Positions 34,615 to 44,167 of a stretch of 64,000 nucleotides of DNA are shown piece by piece. The DNA lies in contig NZ_MZGX01000022.1 in NCBI RefSeq assembly GCF_002051585.1, forward strand, positions 31,841-95,840, in the 5' to 3' direction. The notes below the pieces were generated by a model that made no database searches, was not told where the DNA came from, and saw only the letters and a list, made by a program, of their open reading frames with translations. This stretch comes from Ruminiclostridium hungatei. Its GTDB lineage: Bacteria; Bacillota; Clostridia; Acetivibrionales; DSM-1351. Both the position numbers and the translations under genes were made by a program. How positions within the stretch are numbered: the stretch's first letter is position 1; each line of letters begins with the position of its first letter.

Positions 34615-35907
34615 CTATTCAAGAAAGCCCTTGTAGTGTCTCATAAGCATCTGTGACTCAATCTGCCTTACGGTATCAAGAGCAACACCTACGAGAATCA
34701 GTACACTTGTTCCTGCAAACCATACGCCCTGTACTTTGGTAATCCAAACAATAACATATGGGAATATGGATATGAGGGCAAGGAATAGTGCACCAAACCA
34801 GGTAATTCTGTTTAAAACCTTTTGAATATAATCTGATGTGGGCTTTCCGGGTCTGATACCAGGTATGAAGCCACCGTTCTTCTTCATATTGTTTGCAAGC
34901 TCAATGGGATTGAACTGAACATATGTGTAGAAGAAGGTAAAACCAATTATCAGAATCGCATAGAGCAGTGCATAAGACCAGTGTGACTGCCAGTTTTTCA
35001 TAAATCCGATGAAACCAGTAGTAGTGTTAGGTCTTGCAAAAGCAAATATGGTTGAAGGAAGCGCCATAATTGACATGGCGAAGATTATTGGAATAACACC
35101 TGCCCAGTTTACCTTGATAGGCAAATGAGTGCTCTGTCCTCCGTAAACCTTTCTTCCAACTACTCTCTTGGCATACTGTACTGGAATTCTGCGCTCTGCC
35201 TGGTTAACGAAAACAACGCAGGCTACGATTGCAACAAATACAGCGAGTATACCGATTATGCTCAATACTCCAACGACATCATTACCAAGCTTTCCAGCCT
35301 GATAGTTTCTGATAAGGTAGTTCAGCCCGTTTGGAGCTGCTGATACGATACCTGCAAAGATAAGCATTGAAATACCGTTACCAATACCATACTCGGTGAT
35401 CTGCTCACCCAACCACATCAAAAATGCGGTTCCGGCAGTAAGTGTGAATGTTACTGTAATGAAGGTCATAACGTTAAGTCCTGAAATAATTGCGCCTCTT
35501 AAACTAACAGTGATAGCTATTGCCTGAACAAACGCAAGAATAACCGTTGCATATCTTATCCATTGGCCGATCTTCTTTCTGCCTTCCTCACCCTCTTTTG
35601 AGAGCTGTTCCAGCTTTGGAATGGCAATGGTTAAAAGCTGCATAATAATTGATGCATTAATGTATGGAGTAATACTCATGGCAAATATTGTTGCATTTTT
35701 AAAGGAGCCTCCACCAACTACATCAAGAAAATTAAACAACTGTCCGCCTTTATCAATAAGGCTTGCAAAAAATGTAGGGTCAAGTCCGGGAACCGGAATT
35801 CTTGAGCCTAATCTGAAGATCAGAAGCAGACCAATTGTTATCAAAAGTTTTCTTTTTAAATCAGGAATCTTCCAGGAATTCTTAAGTGTATCCAACATAC
35901 CACTCAC
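34615..35907 (-). CDS. secY: preprotein translocase subunit SecY
   Basis: A protein of 430 residues with ten membrane helices, the channel of the Sec translocon. The signature LFRLGSRIPVPG near the N-terminus and RRIPVQYAKR before helix 7 are present. It starts at GTG 35907, with GAGGTGG six bases upstream and one base from the rplO stop. It is the first non-ribosomal gene of the spc segment. Confidence 0.99.
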   Translation of the reverse strand: MSGMLDTLKNSWKIPDLKRKLLITIGLLLIFRLGSRIPVPGLDPTFFASLIDKGGQLFNFLDVVGGGSFKNATIFAMSITPYINASIIMQLLTIAIPKLEQLSKEGEEGRKKIGQWIRYATVILAFVQAIAITVSLRGAIISGLNVMTFITVTFTLTAGTAFLMWLGEQITEYGIGNGISMLIFAGIVSAAPNGLNYLIRNYQAGKLGNDVVGVLSIIGILAVFVAIVACVVFVNQAERRIPVQYAKRVVGRKVYGGQSTHLPIKVNWAGVIPIIFAMSIMALPSTIFAFARPNTTTGFIGFMKNWQSHWSYALLYAILIIGFTFFYTYVQFNPIELANNMKKNGGFIPGIRPGKPTSDYIQKVLNRITWFGALFLALISIFPYVIVWITKVQGVWFAGTSVLILVGVALDTVRQIESQMLMRHYKGFLE

Positions 35908-35908
35908 G

Positions 35909-36352
35909 TTATACCACCTCGACCTTTCCTCCCGCAGCTTCTATCTTGCTAGTTGCTGTCTTCGTAAATTTAGTCGCCTGAACTGTTAACTTTTTAGTTA
36001 ACTCACCGTTACCTAAAATAGCTACTCCATCAATAATCTTTTTGGCAAGGCCGGATGATTTAAGTAATTCTTCATTAACTACAGTACCGTCTTCGAAAAT
36101 GTTCAATTCTGATACATTAACTTCAGTATACTTGTCAGCAAACTCATAGTTATTAAATCCTCTTTTAGGCAATCTCATGTATAATGGCATCTGACCACCT
36201 TCGAAACCAGGTCTTACACCACCACCTGCACGGGCATTCTGTCCTTTGTGACCTTTGCCGGCAGTTTTTCCGTTACCAGTACCTATACCTCTACCTTTTC
36301 TGTTAGGTAGCTTTTTTGATCCAGGAGCAGGCTGTAATTCAAATAATTTCAT
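35909..36352 (-). CDS. rplO: 50S ribosomal protein L15
   Basis: An L15 of 147 residues. The glycine/arginine-rich N-terminal extension ([19 protein letters not shown]) threads into 23S rRNA, and the [17 protein letters not shown] signature follows. It lies between rpmD (14 bases) and secY (one base), consistent with coupled translation. Confidence 0.99.
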   Translation of the reverse strand: MKLFELQPAPGSKKLPNRKGRGIGTGNGKTAGKGHKGQNARAGGGVRPGFEGGQMPLYMRLPKRGFNNYEFADKYTEVNVSELNIFEDGTVVNEELLKSSGLAKKIIDGVAILGNGELTKKLTVQATKFTKTATSKIEAAGGKVEVV

Positions 36353-36366
36353 TGACTACACCTCCC

Positions 36367-36546
36367 TTATATTTCTTCTACACAAACAAGATGTGAAACT
36401 TTTCTGATCATACCTCTGATTTGCGGGTTATCATTGTGCTCAACTGAAGTACCGATTTTACCCAAGCCAAGAGCCTTTACTGTAGCAACCTGATTTTCAA
36501 CGGCCTTATTTGTACTTTTCTTCAGAGTTATTTTTAACTTAGCCAT
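36367..36546 (-). CDS. rpmD: 50S ribosomal protein L30
   Basis: An L30 of 59 residues from the ATG at 36546 (GGGGGG upstream). It starts [11 protein letters not shown] and carries the [13 protein letters not shown] signature. A longer frame to 36603 would overlap rpsE and is rejected. It is a small 50S protein, in the usual order rpsE-rpmD-rplO. Confidence 0.97.
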   Translation of the reverse strand: MAKLKITLKKSTNKAVENQVATVKALGLGKIGTSVEHNDNPQIRGMIRKVSHLVCVEEI

Positions 36547-36556
36547 AATGTCCCCC

Positions 36557-37060
36557 CTAACCCAGAATCTCTTCTGGAGTTTTTCCGCGAAGTCTGGCAA
36601 CATCCTCAGCGGTCTTTAACTGGGAAAGACCTTTTATTGTTGCGTTAACCATGTTGATAGGGTTGTTTGAACCCAATGACTTCGTTCTTATGTCACGTAT
36701 TCCTGCAAGTTCAAGCACGGCTCTGACAGGACCGCCAGCAATAACACCAGTACCTTGTCCTGCTGGTTTGAGCAATACTTTACCTGCTCCGAATACTCCT
36801 GTTGCTTCATGTGGTATTGTAGTATCCACCAATGGAACCTTTATAAGATTTTTCTTGGCATCTTCTATACCCTTGCGGATAGCTTCAGGTATTTCAGCAG
36901 CCTTACCCATACCGCTTCCAACGTAGCCGTTTTCGTCTCCTACAACAACTAAAGCGCTGAAACGGAAGTTTCTACCACCCTTAACAACCTTTGTTACACG
37001 ACCTATATTAACAACCTTTTCTTTCAGTTCTCCCAAAGTGTTGGCATCAATTCGTTGCAA
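36557..37060 (-). CDS. rpsE: 30S ribosomal protein S5
   Basis: An S5 of 167 residues starting at TTG 37060 (GGAGG upstream). The S5 double-stranded-RNA-binding segment ([19 protein letters not shown]) and the C-terminal [16 protein letters not shown] are present. It helps decoding accuracy at the 30S shoulder. Order rplR-rpsE-rpmD as usual. Confidence 0.99.
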   Translation of the reverse strand: MQRIDANTLGELKEKVVNIGRVTKVVKGGRNFRFSALVVVGDENGYVGSGMGKAAEIPEAIRKGIEDAKKNLIKVPLVDTTIPHEATGVFGAGKVLLKPAGQGTGVIAGGPVRAVLELAGIRDIRTKSLGSNNPINMVNATIKGLSQLKTAEDVARLRGKTPEEILG

Positions 37061-37078
37061 TGTATTCCCCTCCTTCTC

Positions 37079-37447
37079 TTAGAAATCCAAGCCTGCTTCT
37101 CTTGCAGCGTCAGCGAGCTCTTTTACTCTTCCATGATAGATATATCCGCCTCTATCAAATACAACTGCCTTTATACCCTTTTCAACAGCCTTTTCAGCTA
37201 TTAATTTTCCAACTTCTTTAGCTGCTTCCTTGTTTCCGCCGTAAGCAACTTTTCCTTTCAACGCAGTATCAAGGGTTGAAGCGGATACAAGAGTATTGCC
37301 GGTTGAATCATCAATAATCTGAACATAAATGTTTTTTAAACTTCTGAAAACATTCAGTCTAGGACGTTCTGTTGTTCCAGCAACTTTTTTACGTACTCTA
37401 ACGTGCTTTCTGAGTCTTATTTCGTTTCTGTTTTGTTTATTAATCAT
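37079..37447 (-). CDS. rplR: 50S ribosomal protein L18
   Basis: An L18 of 122 residues. The basic N-terminus ([15 protein letters not shown]) and the [20 protein letters not shown] signature are present. L18 binds 5S rRNA in the central protuberance together with L5. It lies 17 bases after rplF and 18 before rpsE. Confidence 0.99.
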   Translation of the reverse strand: MINKQNRNEIRLRKHVRVRKKVAGTTERPRLNVFRSLKNIYVQIIDDSTGNTLVSASTLDTALKGKVAYGGNKEAAKEVGKLIAEKAVEKGIKAVVFDRGGYIYHGRVKELADAAREAGLDF

Positions 37448-37464
37448 TTACTCTCATCTCCTTT

Positions 37465-38016
37465 CTACTTTTTACCCTTGCCACCAGTCTTACCTTCTTT
37501 ACGTCTGATTACTTCATTTTCGTATTTGATACCCTTACCCTTATAAGGCTCAGGTGGTCTCTTTTCACGAATCTTTGCAGCAATCTCTCCCACTACCTGC
37601 TTATCTATGCCCTTAACAATTATCTTGTTGGGTGCAGGTACTTCAGTAGTAATCCCATCAGGATCATCCATTTCAACAGGATGTGAATATCCCAAGGTCA
37701 GTACCAGCTTCTTGCCCTGCTTCTGAGCTCTGTAACCAACACCGTTGATATCAAGAGCTTTCTGGTATCCGTTTGTTACGCCTTCAACCATATTGTTTAC
37801 AAGTGTTCTGGTCAAACCATGAAGTGACTTGTGCATTTTTAAATCAGAAGGTCTTTCAACAAGTATTTGTTCGCCTTCCACTTTGATGATCATATCCTTG
37901 TGGAACTGTTTTGTTAAAGTTCCCTTTGATCCTTTTACTGTCAACACATTGTCGCCGCTCAGCTTTATGTCTACTCCCTTGGGAACAGCTATCGGCAACT
38001 TACCTATTCTTGACAT
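37465..38016 (-). CDS. rplF: 50S ribosomal protein L6
   Basis: An L6 of 183 residues. [15 protein letters not shown] opens it and [22 protein letters not shown] is the C-terminal family signature. L6 lies near the factor-binding site of the 50S subunit. The 178-base gap to rpsH upstream, with three hairpins, is unusually large for this operon. Confidence 0.99.
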   Translation of the reverse strand: MSRIGKLPIAVPKGVDIKLSGDNVLTVKGSKGTLTKQFHKDMIIKVEGEQILVERPSDLKMHKSLHGLTRTLVNNMVEGVTNGYQKALDINGVGYRAQKQGKKLVLTLGYSHPVEMDDPDGITTEVPAPNKIIVKGIDKQVVGEIAAKIREKRPPEPYKGKGIKYENEVIRRKEGKTGGKGKK

Positions 38017-38083
38017 GTCGTAACCTCCAGTTCTTAAAATTATGAGCGTTAATACGCCCTTTTCAGACCTTTTATCGCCACCA

Positions 38084-38107
38084 GCCAGATATATAAATCA
38101 GACTGGC
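38084..38107 (-). repeat. hairpin in the rpsH-rplF spacer
   Basis: GCCAG and CTGGC arms around 14 bases. It is one of three hairpins in this 178-base spacer. Confidence 0.4.
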
Positions 38108-38155
38108 AGCAAGTCAGGAAAAATATAAAATACTTTTCCAGTGTTTTTGTCGTGT

Positions 38156-38170
38156 GATTACGGAGTAATC
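38156..38170 (-). repeat. hairpin in the rpsH-rplF spacer
   Basis: GATTAC and GTAATC form a perfect stem with a three-base loop, a few bases from the 18-bp palindrome at 38175-38192. Confidence 0.5.
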
Positions 38171-38174
38171 CACT

Positions 38175-38192
38175 GCGCGAACATGTTCGCGC
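38175..38192. repeat. 18-bp perfect palindrome directly after rpsH
   Basis: GCGCGAACATGTTCGCGC is fully self-complementary and ends two bases from the rpsH stop. It could be a protein-binding palindrome or an mRNA 3'-end hairpin. Confidence 0.6.
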
Positions 38193-38194
38193 TT

Positions 38195-38593
38195 TTACCA
38201 TACAAATGCCAGTACTTCTCCGCCTACGCCTTCAGTTCTGGCTTTCTTGTCGGTCATTATTCCCTTTGATGTTGAGATAATAGCTACTCCGAGACCGCCC
38301 AATACCTTAGGAAGCTCTTCCTTGCCGGCATATACTCTCAAACCGGGCTTGCTTATTCTCTTTATACCAGTTATAACATTCTGCTTGTTTCCAGTGTACT
38401 TCAAGCTAACTCTTATAACACCCTGCTTACCATCGTTTACTTCTTCAAAATTCCTAATATAACCTTCTTCCAGCAATATAGTTGCTATGGACCTCTTAAG
38501 GTTGGAAGCGGGTATATCAACTGATTCATGTTTTGCAGAACCTGCATTTCTAATTCTGGTTAACATATCAGCGATTGCATCAGTGATTTGCAT
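38195..38593 (-). CDS. rpsH: 30S ribosomal protein S8
   Basis: An S8 of 132 residues with [13 protein letters not shown] at the start and the C-terminal [13 protein letters not shown] and GGEVLAFVW signatures. S8 binds 16S rRNA helix 21 and in E. coli represses the spc operon mRNA. The structured spacer immediately downstream may be relevant to such control, which is inference. Confidence 0.99.
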   Translation of the reverse strand: MQITDAIADMLTRIRNAGSAKHESVDIPASNLKRSIATILLEEGYIRNFEEVNDGKQGVIRVSLKYTGNKQNVITGIKRISKPGLRVYAGKEELPKVLGGLGVAIISTSKGIMTDKKARTEGVGGEVLAFVW

Positions 38594-38618
38594 ATGTTTA
38601 ACCTCCTTCCAAAGTCTA

Positions 38619-38804
38619 TTACCAGCTTGCCTTCTTAACGCCGGGTATCTGGCCCTTGTACGCTAACTGTCTAAAGCACAAACGGCAAATTCCGAATTTT
38701 CTAATGTACGCATGTGGTCTTCCACATATCTTACATCTATTGTATGCCCGGCTGCTAAACTTGGGCGTACGCTGTTGCTTTATGATCATAGATTTCTTTG
38801 CCAT
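38619..38804 (-). CDS. rpsN: 30S ribosomal protein S14, zinc type
   Basis: An S14 of 61 residues, the short zinc-binding form, with CKIC and CRLC motifs. It lies in the 30S head near the A site. The short form is usual in Firmicutes. It lies 15 bases after rplE and 25 before rpsH. Confidence 0.99.
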   Translation of the reverse strand: MAKKSMIIKQQRTPKFSSRAYNRCKICGRPHAYIRKFGICRLCFRQLAYKGQIPGVKKASW

Positions 38805-38819
38805 GCCCTCAATACCTCC

Positions 38820-39362
38820 TTAGTTCTGGCTGAATGGCATACCAAGCAATTTCAAGAGCTCTTTAGCCTCTTCATCACTTTTAGCCGTAGTTACAAAAAT
38901 TATATCCATACCTCTTATCTTGTCTATCTTGTCATATTCGATTTCAGGGAATATCAACTGATCCTTTATACCCATTGAGTAATTACCTCTGCCATCAAAT
39001 GAGTTGCCGTTTAAGCCTCTGAAGTCTCTTACTCTGGGAAGGGCCACATTGAAGAGTTTGTCAACGAATTCATACATTCTTTCGCCTCTCAATGTTACCT
39101 TGCAGCCTATGCTCATTCCCTCTCTCAACTTAAATGCCGCAACTGATTTCTTAGCTTTTGTAACTATTGGCTTCTGACCAGTAATCAGTGTCATATCACT
39201 CACTGCAGCATCCATGGCCTTGGGATTGTCCTTAACTTCTCCAACGCCCATGTTAAGAACAACTTTCTCAATCTTAGGGATCTGCATGTTGCTGCTATAT
39301 TTAAACTTTGTTTGCAAAGCAGGAACTGCTTCTTTTAAATACTTGTCTTTTAACCTTGCCAT
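38820..39362 (-). CDS. rplE: 50S ribosomal protein L5
   Basis: An L5 of 180 residues from the ATG at 39362 (GGAGG eight bases upstream; a TTG two codons earlier is less likely). It carries [21 protein letters not shown] and the [17 protein letters not shown] signature. It binds 5S rRNA with L18. Order rplX-rplE-rpsN as usual. Confidence 0.99.
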   Translation of the reverse strand: MARLKDKYLKEAVPALQTKFKYSSNMQIPKIEKVVLNMGVGEVKDNPKAMDAAVSDMTLITGQKPIVTKAKKSVAAFKLREGMSIGCKVTLRGERMYEFVDKLFNVALPRVRDFRGLNGNSFDGRGNYSMGIKDQLIFPEIEYDKIDKIRGMDIIFVTTAKSDEEAKELLKLLGMPFSQN

Positions 39363-39389
39363 CCACAATACCTCCTTTCTTGTCGCGCT

Positions 39390-39731
39390 TTATTTCTTTT
39401 CAAGAATAACATCAATTATTTCGTCACACTTTTTGCAAGATCTAACCTTCTGGCCATTGTCGAGAATCTTCCTGGCCACCTTTGTAGGCTTGCCACATTT
39501 GTCACAAACCAACATAACATTTGAGCCGTCAACAGGTGATTCCTGATGGATTATACCACCCTGCTGATATCTGCCTCTTGGTTTTTTGTGCTTTGTTGAC
39601 ATATTTACGCCTTCAACAAGTACTTGATTAGTAGAAGGATTTACGCTTAATACCTTGCCCTTCTTGCCTCTATCTTTTCCTGAAAGCACAAGAACTGTAT
39701 CTTCCTTTTTAACATGAACTTTGATTGCCAA
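39390..39731 (-). CDS. rplX: 50S ribosomal protein L24
   Basis: An L24 of 113 residues. The KOW motif ([19 protein letters not shown]) lies near the N-terminus. A C-terminal pair of CxxC motifs (CDKCGKP and CKKCDE) gives it a zinc-ribbon-like tail. L24 is an assembly initiator at the tunnel exit. It follows rplN by 18 bases. Confidence 0.98.
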   Translation of the reverse strand: MAIKVHVKKEDTVLVLSGKDRGKKGKVLSVNPSTNQVLVEGVNMSTKHKKPRGRYQQGGIIHQESPVDGSNVMLVCDKCGKPTKVARKILDNGQKVRSCKKCDEIIDVILEKK

Positions 39732-39749
39732 ATTAAGCCGCCTCCTTCC

Positions 39750-40118
39750 TTACAATACTTCCGGTGCAAGAGAAAGAATCTTCATGAAATCCTTATCTCT
39801 CAATTCTCTTGCAACAGGTCCAAATATACGAGTACCTCTTGGGTTCTTATCTTCCTTTATAATTACTGCAGCGTTTTCATCAAACTTGATGTAAGAACCG
39901 TCTGGTCTTCTTACGCCTTTCCTGGAGCGTACGATAACGCACTTAACTACGTCACCTTTCTTTACAACACCGCCGGGTGTTGCATTTTTAACAGAAGCTA
40001 CTATTATATCTCCAATATTAGCATACTTTCTCCAAGAACCGCCAAGAACCTTAATACACATAAGTTCCTTAGCTCCAGTGTTATCAGCTACTTTCATCCT
40101 AGACTGGACTTGAATCAT
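39750..40118 (-). CDS. rplN: 50S ribosomal protein L14
   Basis: An L14 of 122 residues from the ATG at 40118 (AAGGAGG upstream); a longer frame to 40196 is rejected. [19 protein letters not shown] is the conserved start. L14 lies at the 30S-50S interface and is the docking site of the silencing factor RsfS. It lies 78 bases after rpsQ. Confidence 0.99.
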   Translation of the reverse strand: MIQVQSRMKVADNTGAKELMCIKVLGGSWRKYANIGDIIVASVKNATPGGVVKKGDVVKCVIVRSRKGVRRPDGSYIKFDENAAVIIKEDKNPRGTRIFGPVARELRDKDFMKILSLAPEVL

Positions 40119-40196
40119 ACTGGTACCTCCTTCCAATGATTCTGTGCGGTGAATTATAACCGCAGCGTAAATTTCTTTGACTATGAGACACAGCAA

Positions 40197-40454
40197 TTAT
40201 TGTGCCTTTTCAACAATTTCAACAAGTCTCCATCTCTTTTCCCTGCTCAATGGCCTTGTCTCCATAACTTTTACTTTATCGCCTATCTGACACACATTTT
40301 CCTCATCATGTGCCTTAAGCTTGTAAGTTCTCTTTACTATTTTTCCGTATAACGGATGCTTTACGCTGGTTTCTATAGCAACAACAATAGTCTTATCCAT
40401 CTTATTGCTGACAACCTTACCAACCCTAGTCTTTCTTAACGCTCTTTCAACCAA
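40197..40454 (-). CDS. rpsQ: 30S ribosomal protein S17
   Basis: An S17 of 85 residues from TTG 40454, with GGAGG nine bases upstream. The family signature [20 protein letters not shown] is present, with [19 protein letters not shown] in the OB fold. It is an early-binding 30S protein. A 226-base spacer with two hairpins separates it from rpmC. Confidence 0.98.
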   Translation of the reverse strand: MVERALRKTRVGKVVSNKMDKTIVVAIETSVKHPLYGKIVKRTYKLKAHDEENVCQIGDKVKVMETRPLSREKRWRLVEIVEKAQ

Positions 40455-40519
40455 GTGGAATTACCTCCTTTTCGAATACTCTGCACCAACCTTCATCACA
40501 TGTTTGACGGTGTTATTAC

Positions 40520-40562
40520 AATGCGAATTTAAGGATGTCCGTACTAATGTCCCACTCGCATT
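40520..40562 (-). repeat. hairpin 1 in the rpmC-rpsQ spacer
   Basis: AATGCGA (40520-40526) and TCGCATT (40556-40562) are perfect arms around 29 bases. The following sequence to 40636 looks like a diverged duplicate. Confidence 0.5.
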
Positions 40563-40594
40563 GAAGTCCACAATGTTTGCACTTGTGATTCCCT

Positions 40595-40636
40595 ATGCGA
40601 AGTTCCACGTTGTTTACATGAGTGTTTGCTTCGCAT
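40595..40636 (-). repeat. hairpin 2 in the rpmC-rpsQ spacer
   Basis: ATGCGAA (40595-40601) and TTCGCAT (40630-40636) are perfect arms around 28 bases, the same arm sequence and spacing as the hairpin at 40520-40562. Confidence 0.55.
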
Positions 40637-40680
40637 TCTATGGTTAAGGTCTATTATAGCTTTGAGCAATGTAATCAATA

Positions 40681-40884
40681 TTACTTCTCAACTCCGCTAA
40701 GCTCTTTTTCCCTTATTATTGTCTTTACCTTAGCTATGGACTTTTTAACATCCTTTAGCTTCATTGGGTTTTCAAGCTGATTTGTAGCAAGCTGAAATCT
40801 AAGCTTAAAGAGTTCAGACTTTAAATCGCCCAATTCCTTATTCAACTCAACAATATCCTTTTCTCTGATTTCACTAGCTTTCAT
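40681..40884 (-). CDS. rpmC: 50S ribosomal protein L29
   Basis: An L29 of 67 residues from the ATG at 40884, which overlaps the end of rplP, so translation is coupled. It starts [15 protein letters not shown] and carries [16 protein letters not shown]. It lies at the tunnel exit and binds trigger factor and SRP with L23. Confidence 0.98.
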   Translation of the reverse strand: MKASEIREKDIVELNKELGDLKSELFKLRFQLATNQLENPMKLKDVKKSIAKVKTIIREKELSGVEK

Positions 40885-41311
40885 TTGCTTCACCACCCAT
40901 TTCTGTTTCGCGGGTTACAAACTTACATTTTACAGGAAGCTTGTGCATAGCGAGTCTTAAAGCCTCTCTAGCAGTTTCCTCCGGTACTCCCGCAATTTCA
41001 AATAATACTCTTCCTGGCTTAACTACTGCTACCCAGTACTCAGGTGAACCTTTACCGCTACCCATACGAGTTTCAGCAGGTTTCTTTGTAACCGGCTTAT
41101 CTGGGAATATCTTTATCCAAACCTTACCGCCACGCTTGATAAAACGGGTCATCGCTATTCTGGCAGCTTCGATCTGGTTGCTTGTGATCCAAGCGGGTTC
41201 GAGAGCCTGTATACCGAATTCACCGTTGGATACTACATTACCTCTTGTAGCTTTACCGGTCATTCTGCCTCTGTGAACCCTTCTACGTTTTACTCTTTTG
41301 GGCATTAACAT
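40874..41311 (-). CDS. rplP: 50S ribosomal protein L16
   Basis: An L16 of 145 residues. [17 protein letters not shown] opens it and [27 protein letters not shown] sequence follows. L16 shapes the A-site tRNA corridor of the 50S subunit. Its ATG shares one base with the rpsC stop (TAATG), so it is translationally coupled. Confidence 0.99.
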   Translation of the reverse strand: MLMPKRVKRRRVHRGRMTGKATRGNVVSNGEFGIQALEPAWITSNQIEAARIAMTRFIKRGGKVWIKIFPDKPVTKKPAETRMGSGKGSPEYWVAVVKPGRVLFEIAGVPEETAREALRLAMHKLPVKCKFVTRETEMGGEANES

Positions 41312-41979
41312 TACTTAACTCCTCCTTCCGCTTTTTTTTCTCTTTTAACAGCTGGAAGAACTTCTCCTTTATATATCCATACCTTGACACCAATCTTACC
41401 ATAGGTTGTGTCTGCTTCAGCAAAACCATAATCTATGTCAGCACGAAGTGTTTGAAGAGGAATAGTTCCTTCATGGTAGTGCTCTGTTCTTGCGATTTCA
41501 GCACCGCCCAGTCTGCCTGCACATGCAGTCTTGATTCCCTTTGCTCCAAGCTTCATGGTTCTTGACATAGCCTGTTTCATGGCTCTTCTGAAAGATATAC
41601 GCTTTTCAAGCTGTGATGCAATGTTTTCTGCAACAAGCTGAGCGTCCATTTCAGGACTCTTGATCTCAGTAATGTTGATGAGAACACTTTTACCTGTCAT
41701 CTTTTCAACTTCTTTTCTGAGCTCTTCAATACCCTGGCCACCCTTACCGATTACAAGACCTGGCTTGGCAGTATTTACGTTGATTTTAACCTTGTTTGCC
41801 GCACGGTCTATTTCAATTCTTGATATGCCGGAGATATAAAGCTTCTTCTTGATAAACTTTCTTATCTGAACGTCTTCAACAAGATAACTGCTGAAAGTTT
41901 TGGCATTAGCATACCATTTTGTATCCCAATCTTTAATTATTCCGATTCTCAATCCATGTGGATTAACTTTCTGGCCCAT
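41311..41979 (-). CDS. rpsC: 30S ribosomal protein S3
   Basis: An S3 of 222 residues from the ATG at 41979 (GGAGG seven bases upstream; an ATG one codon before is equally usable). [13 protein letters not shown] is the conserved start, and the KH domain with [15 protein letters not shown] follows. S3 lines the mRNA entry channel and has helicase activity with S4 and S5. Confidence 0.99.
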   Translation of the reverse strand: MGQKVNPHGLRIGIIKDWDTKWYANAKTFSSYLVEDVQIRKFIKKKLYISGISRIEIDRAANKVKINVNTAKPGLVIGKGGQGIEELRKEVEKMTGKSVLINITEIKSPEMDAQLVAENIASQLEKRISFRRAMKQAMSRTMKLGAKGIKTACAGRLGGAEIARTEHYHEGTIPLQTLRADIDYGFAEADTTYGKIGVKVWIYKGEVLPAVKREKKAEGGVK

Positions 41980-41998
41980 CATCCAACCTCCTTCTCGC

Positions 41999-42475
41999 TT
42001 ATTGTCTTTCCTTAACAATCAATGTTATATGACTGGTTCTTTTTTGAATTTTAAATGCTCTACCTTGTGCACGCGGCATTATTCTCTTCAATGTAGGTCC
42101 CTGTGTTGCAAATGCTTCAGCAACATAGAGTTCATCGTGATTCAAACCGTTATTGTTGACTGCATTTGCCTCTGCTGATTTAAGAAGCTTGTACAAAACT
42201 TCTGATGCAGCCTTGGGGGTGAATTTCAAAACACCATATGCCTCATCAATACCCTTGTTCTTAATTAAATCAAGCACTATTTTAACCTTTCTGGAGGAAA
42301 TACGTGCATGCTTTAATATTGCTCTTCCTTCGTCCTTACCCACTCCGAGAACTTTTCTTTCCTTCTTGGTAAGAAGTGCAGGCTTATTAGACTTTGTATG
42401 CTTTGCATTTTGCTGCGCTAAAATCTGATCTTTATTTTTTAATAGCTCCTCTTTGGATAATACCTTTTTCTCCAA
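41999..42475 (-). CDS. rplV: 50S ribosomal protein L22, N-terminally extended
   Basis: An L22 of 158 residues from TTG 42475 (GGAGG eight bases upstream). The canonical fold begins at about residue 49 ([22 protein letters not shown]) and ends with [11 protein letters not shown]. The first 45 or so residues are an added lysine-rich segment; typical L22 is about 110 residues. The start is supported by the ribosome binding site, and the rpsS stop lies 62 bases upstream. L22 lines the peptide exit tunnel. Confidence 0.96.
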   Translation of the reverse strand: MEKKVLSKEELLKNKDQILAQQNAKHTKSNKPALLTKKERKVLGVGKDEGRAILKHARISSRKVKIVLDLIKNKGIDEAYGVLKFTPKAASEVLYKLLKSAEANAVNNNGLNHDELYVAEAFATQGPTLKRIMPRAQGRAFKIQKRTSHITLIVKERQ

Positions 42476-42537
42476 CTGAATAGCCTCCTTTCAGCTTTTA
42501 ATTCTTAAACTTAACTTTCAGCATGGAAATTACGCTG

Positions 42538-42819
42538 TTATCTTAATGAAGATGACTTTTCGTTTCCAGCGTGTCCCTTATATGTTCTTGTTGGTGCAAA
42601 TTCACCAAGCTTGTGGCCAACCATTTCTTCAGTTATATAAACCGGTACATGCTTCTTGCCGTCATGAACAGCAATAGTGTGTCCAACCATCTGAGGGAAT
42701 ATTGTTGAAGCCCTTGACCAGGTCTTGATAACTTTCTTATCATTAACCTTGTTCATTTCTTCAATCTTCTTAAGCAATGAAGCCAATATATAAGGTCCCT
42801 TTTTAACTGATCTACTCAT
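42538..42819 (-). CDS. rpsS: 30S ribosomal protein S19
   Basis: An S19 of 93 residues. [10 protein letters not shown] starts it and the C-terminal [14 protein letters not shown] is the family signature. It pairs with S13 in the 30S head. It is separated from rplB by 133 bases, longer than usual in this operon. Confidence 0.99.
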   Translation of the reverse strand: MSRSVKKGPYILASLLKKIEEMNKVNDKKVIKTWSRASTIFPQMVGHTIAVHDGKKHVPVYITEEMVGHKLGEFAPTRTYKGHAGNEKSSSLR

Positions 42820-42952
42820 AATTTAAATCCTCCCTTCGCCGCTATCTCAAAGGATTTGGCGGAGCGGTTACCCCGCTCTCACTTCCAAGTCTCTAAAGAT
42901 GAAGTTCTCTTTATGGAACAAAGTCCATTTCATGAACTTTATAATCCTTTTA

Positions 42953-43786
42953 TTACTTCTGATTTCTTCTCTTAACGATAAATTTATCAGATTTGTTTTT
43001 CTTCTTTCTTGTCTTGTAACCAAGAGTAGGTTTACCCCAAGGAGTAACCGGGCTTGGTCTTCCGATTGGTGATTTACCTTCACCACCACCGTGAGGATGG
43101 TCTACAGGGTTCATAACAACACCACGAACTGTAGGTCTGACGCCCATCCATCTCTTTCTGCCGGCCTTACCGATTTTAACATTTTCATGTTCAATGTTGC
43201 CGATTTGTCCGAGAGTAGCCTTGCAGTTGATCCTTACCATACGAACTTCACCTGATGGAAGTCTTACCTGGGCATATTCGCCTTCCTTGGCCATCAACTG
43301 AGCTGAATTTCCGGCTGCTCTTACCATCTGTCCGCCCTTGCCGGGTTTAAGTTCTATGTTGTGAATCAATGAACCTACAGGGATATTTGCAAGAGGAAGT
43401 GCATTTCCTGATCTGATATCTGCTGATTCACCAGATTCAACAATATCGCCTACTTTTAAACCAACCGGTGCAAGAATATATCTCTTTTCACCGTCCACAT
43501 AGTTAAGAAGCGCAATATTTGCAGTCCTGTTCGGATCATACTCGATTGTAGCAACTTTTGCCTTTATTCCGTCTTTATCTCTCTTAAAGTCTATAACTCT
43601 ATATTTTTGTCTGTTACCGCCGCCCTGGTGACGAACAGTAATTCTTCCATATGAGTTTCTTCCCCCGTTTTTGCTGTTTGGCTGCAATAATGACTTTTCA
43701 GGTTCAACTTTTGATAATTCTGAATAATCCTGTGACGTCATAAACCTTCTTGCAGGGGTAATAGGACTATACTTTTTTACTGCCAT
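42953..43786 (-). CDS. rplB: 50S ribosomal protein L2
   Basis: An L2 of 277 residues. The N-terminal RNA-binding fold and the C-terminal [20 protein letters not shown] signature, which includes the histidine near the peptidyl-transferase centre, are complete. L2 is needed for subunit joining and peptidyl transfer. It follows rplW by 27 bases. Confidence 0.99.
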   Translation of the reverse strand: MAVKKYSPITPARRFMTSQDYSELSKVEPEKSLLQPNSKNGGRNSYGRITVRHQGGGNRQKYRVIDFKRDKDGIKAKVATIEYDPNRTANIALLNYVDGEKRYILAPVGLKVGDIVESGESADIRSGNALPLANIPVGSLIHNIELKPGKGGQMVRAAGNSAQLMAKEGEYAQVRLPSGEVRMVRINCKATLGQIGNIEHENVKIGKAGRKRWMGVRPTVRGVVMNPVDHPHGGGEGKSPIGRPSPVTPWGKPTLGYKTRKKKNKSDKFIVKRRNQK

Positions 43787-43813
43787 CTCTTCTCACTCCT
43801 TTATAGCGTGTAA

Positions 43814-44167
43814 TTACTGAGCAACTCCGAATTCTTCGATACTGCTCTTGTATTTCTTATTGTTTGATACTGCTTTACCGCCCGTTGTGAGGTATGAAAC
43901 CGCCTTTGGATCAGTATCTATTTTAACTATGGCTTTTTTCCAGTCTGCGCGGGGTCCCTCGTGAACGCCGGTGCGCTTAACCTTGCCTTCATACTTCATG
44001 GTGTTAACCTGAAGCACCTTTACACTGAATAATGCTTCAACTGCCTTTTTGATCTCGGTCTTGGTTGACTTGACATCAACTATAAAAGTGTACTTACCGC
44101 TAGCAATCTCCATATTACTTTTTTCAGTTATATGTGGCTTTATGATTATATCTTGTGGTAATCTCAT
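43814..44167 (-). CDS. rplW: 50S ribosomal protein L23
   Basis: An L23 of 117 residues with the PHITEKSN start motif and the KAIVKIDTD end motif, plus a 20-residue C-terminal extension beyond the bacterial core. It is the docking site for trigger factor at the tunnel exit. Its ATG overlaps the rplD stop by one base (TAATG). Confidence 0.98.
   Translation of the reverse strand: MRLPQDIIIKPHITEKSNMEIASGKYTFIVDVKSTKTEIKKAVEALFSVKVLQVNTMKYEGKVKRTGVHEGPRADWKKAIVKIDTDPKAVSYLTTGGKAVSNNKKYKSSIEEFGVAQ

Noticed and set aside
40405..40647. Plus-strand frame through the rpmC-rpsQ spacer
   Set aside because: Antisense to rpsQ and spans both spacer hairpins; no ribosome binding site.
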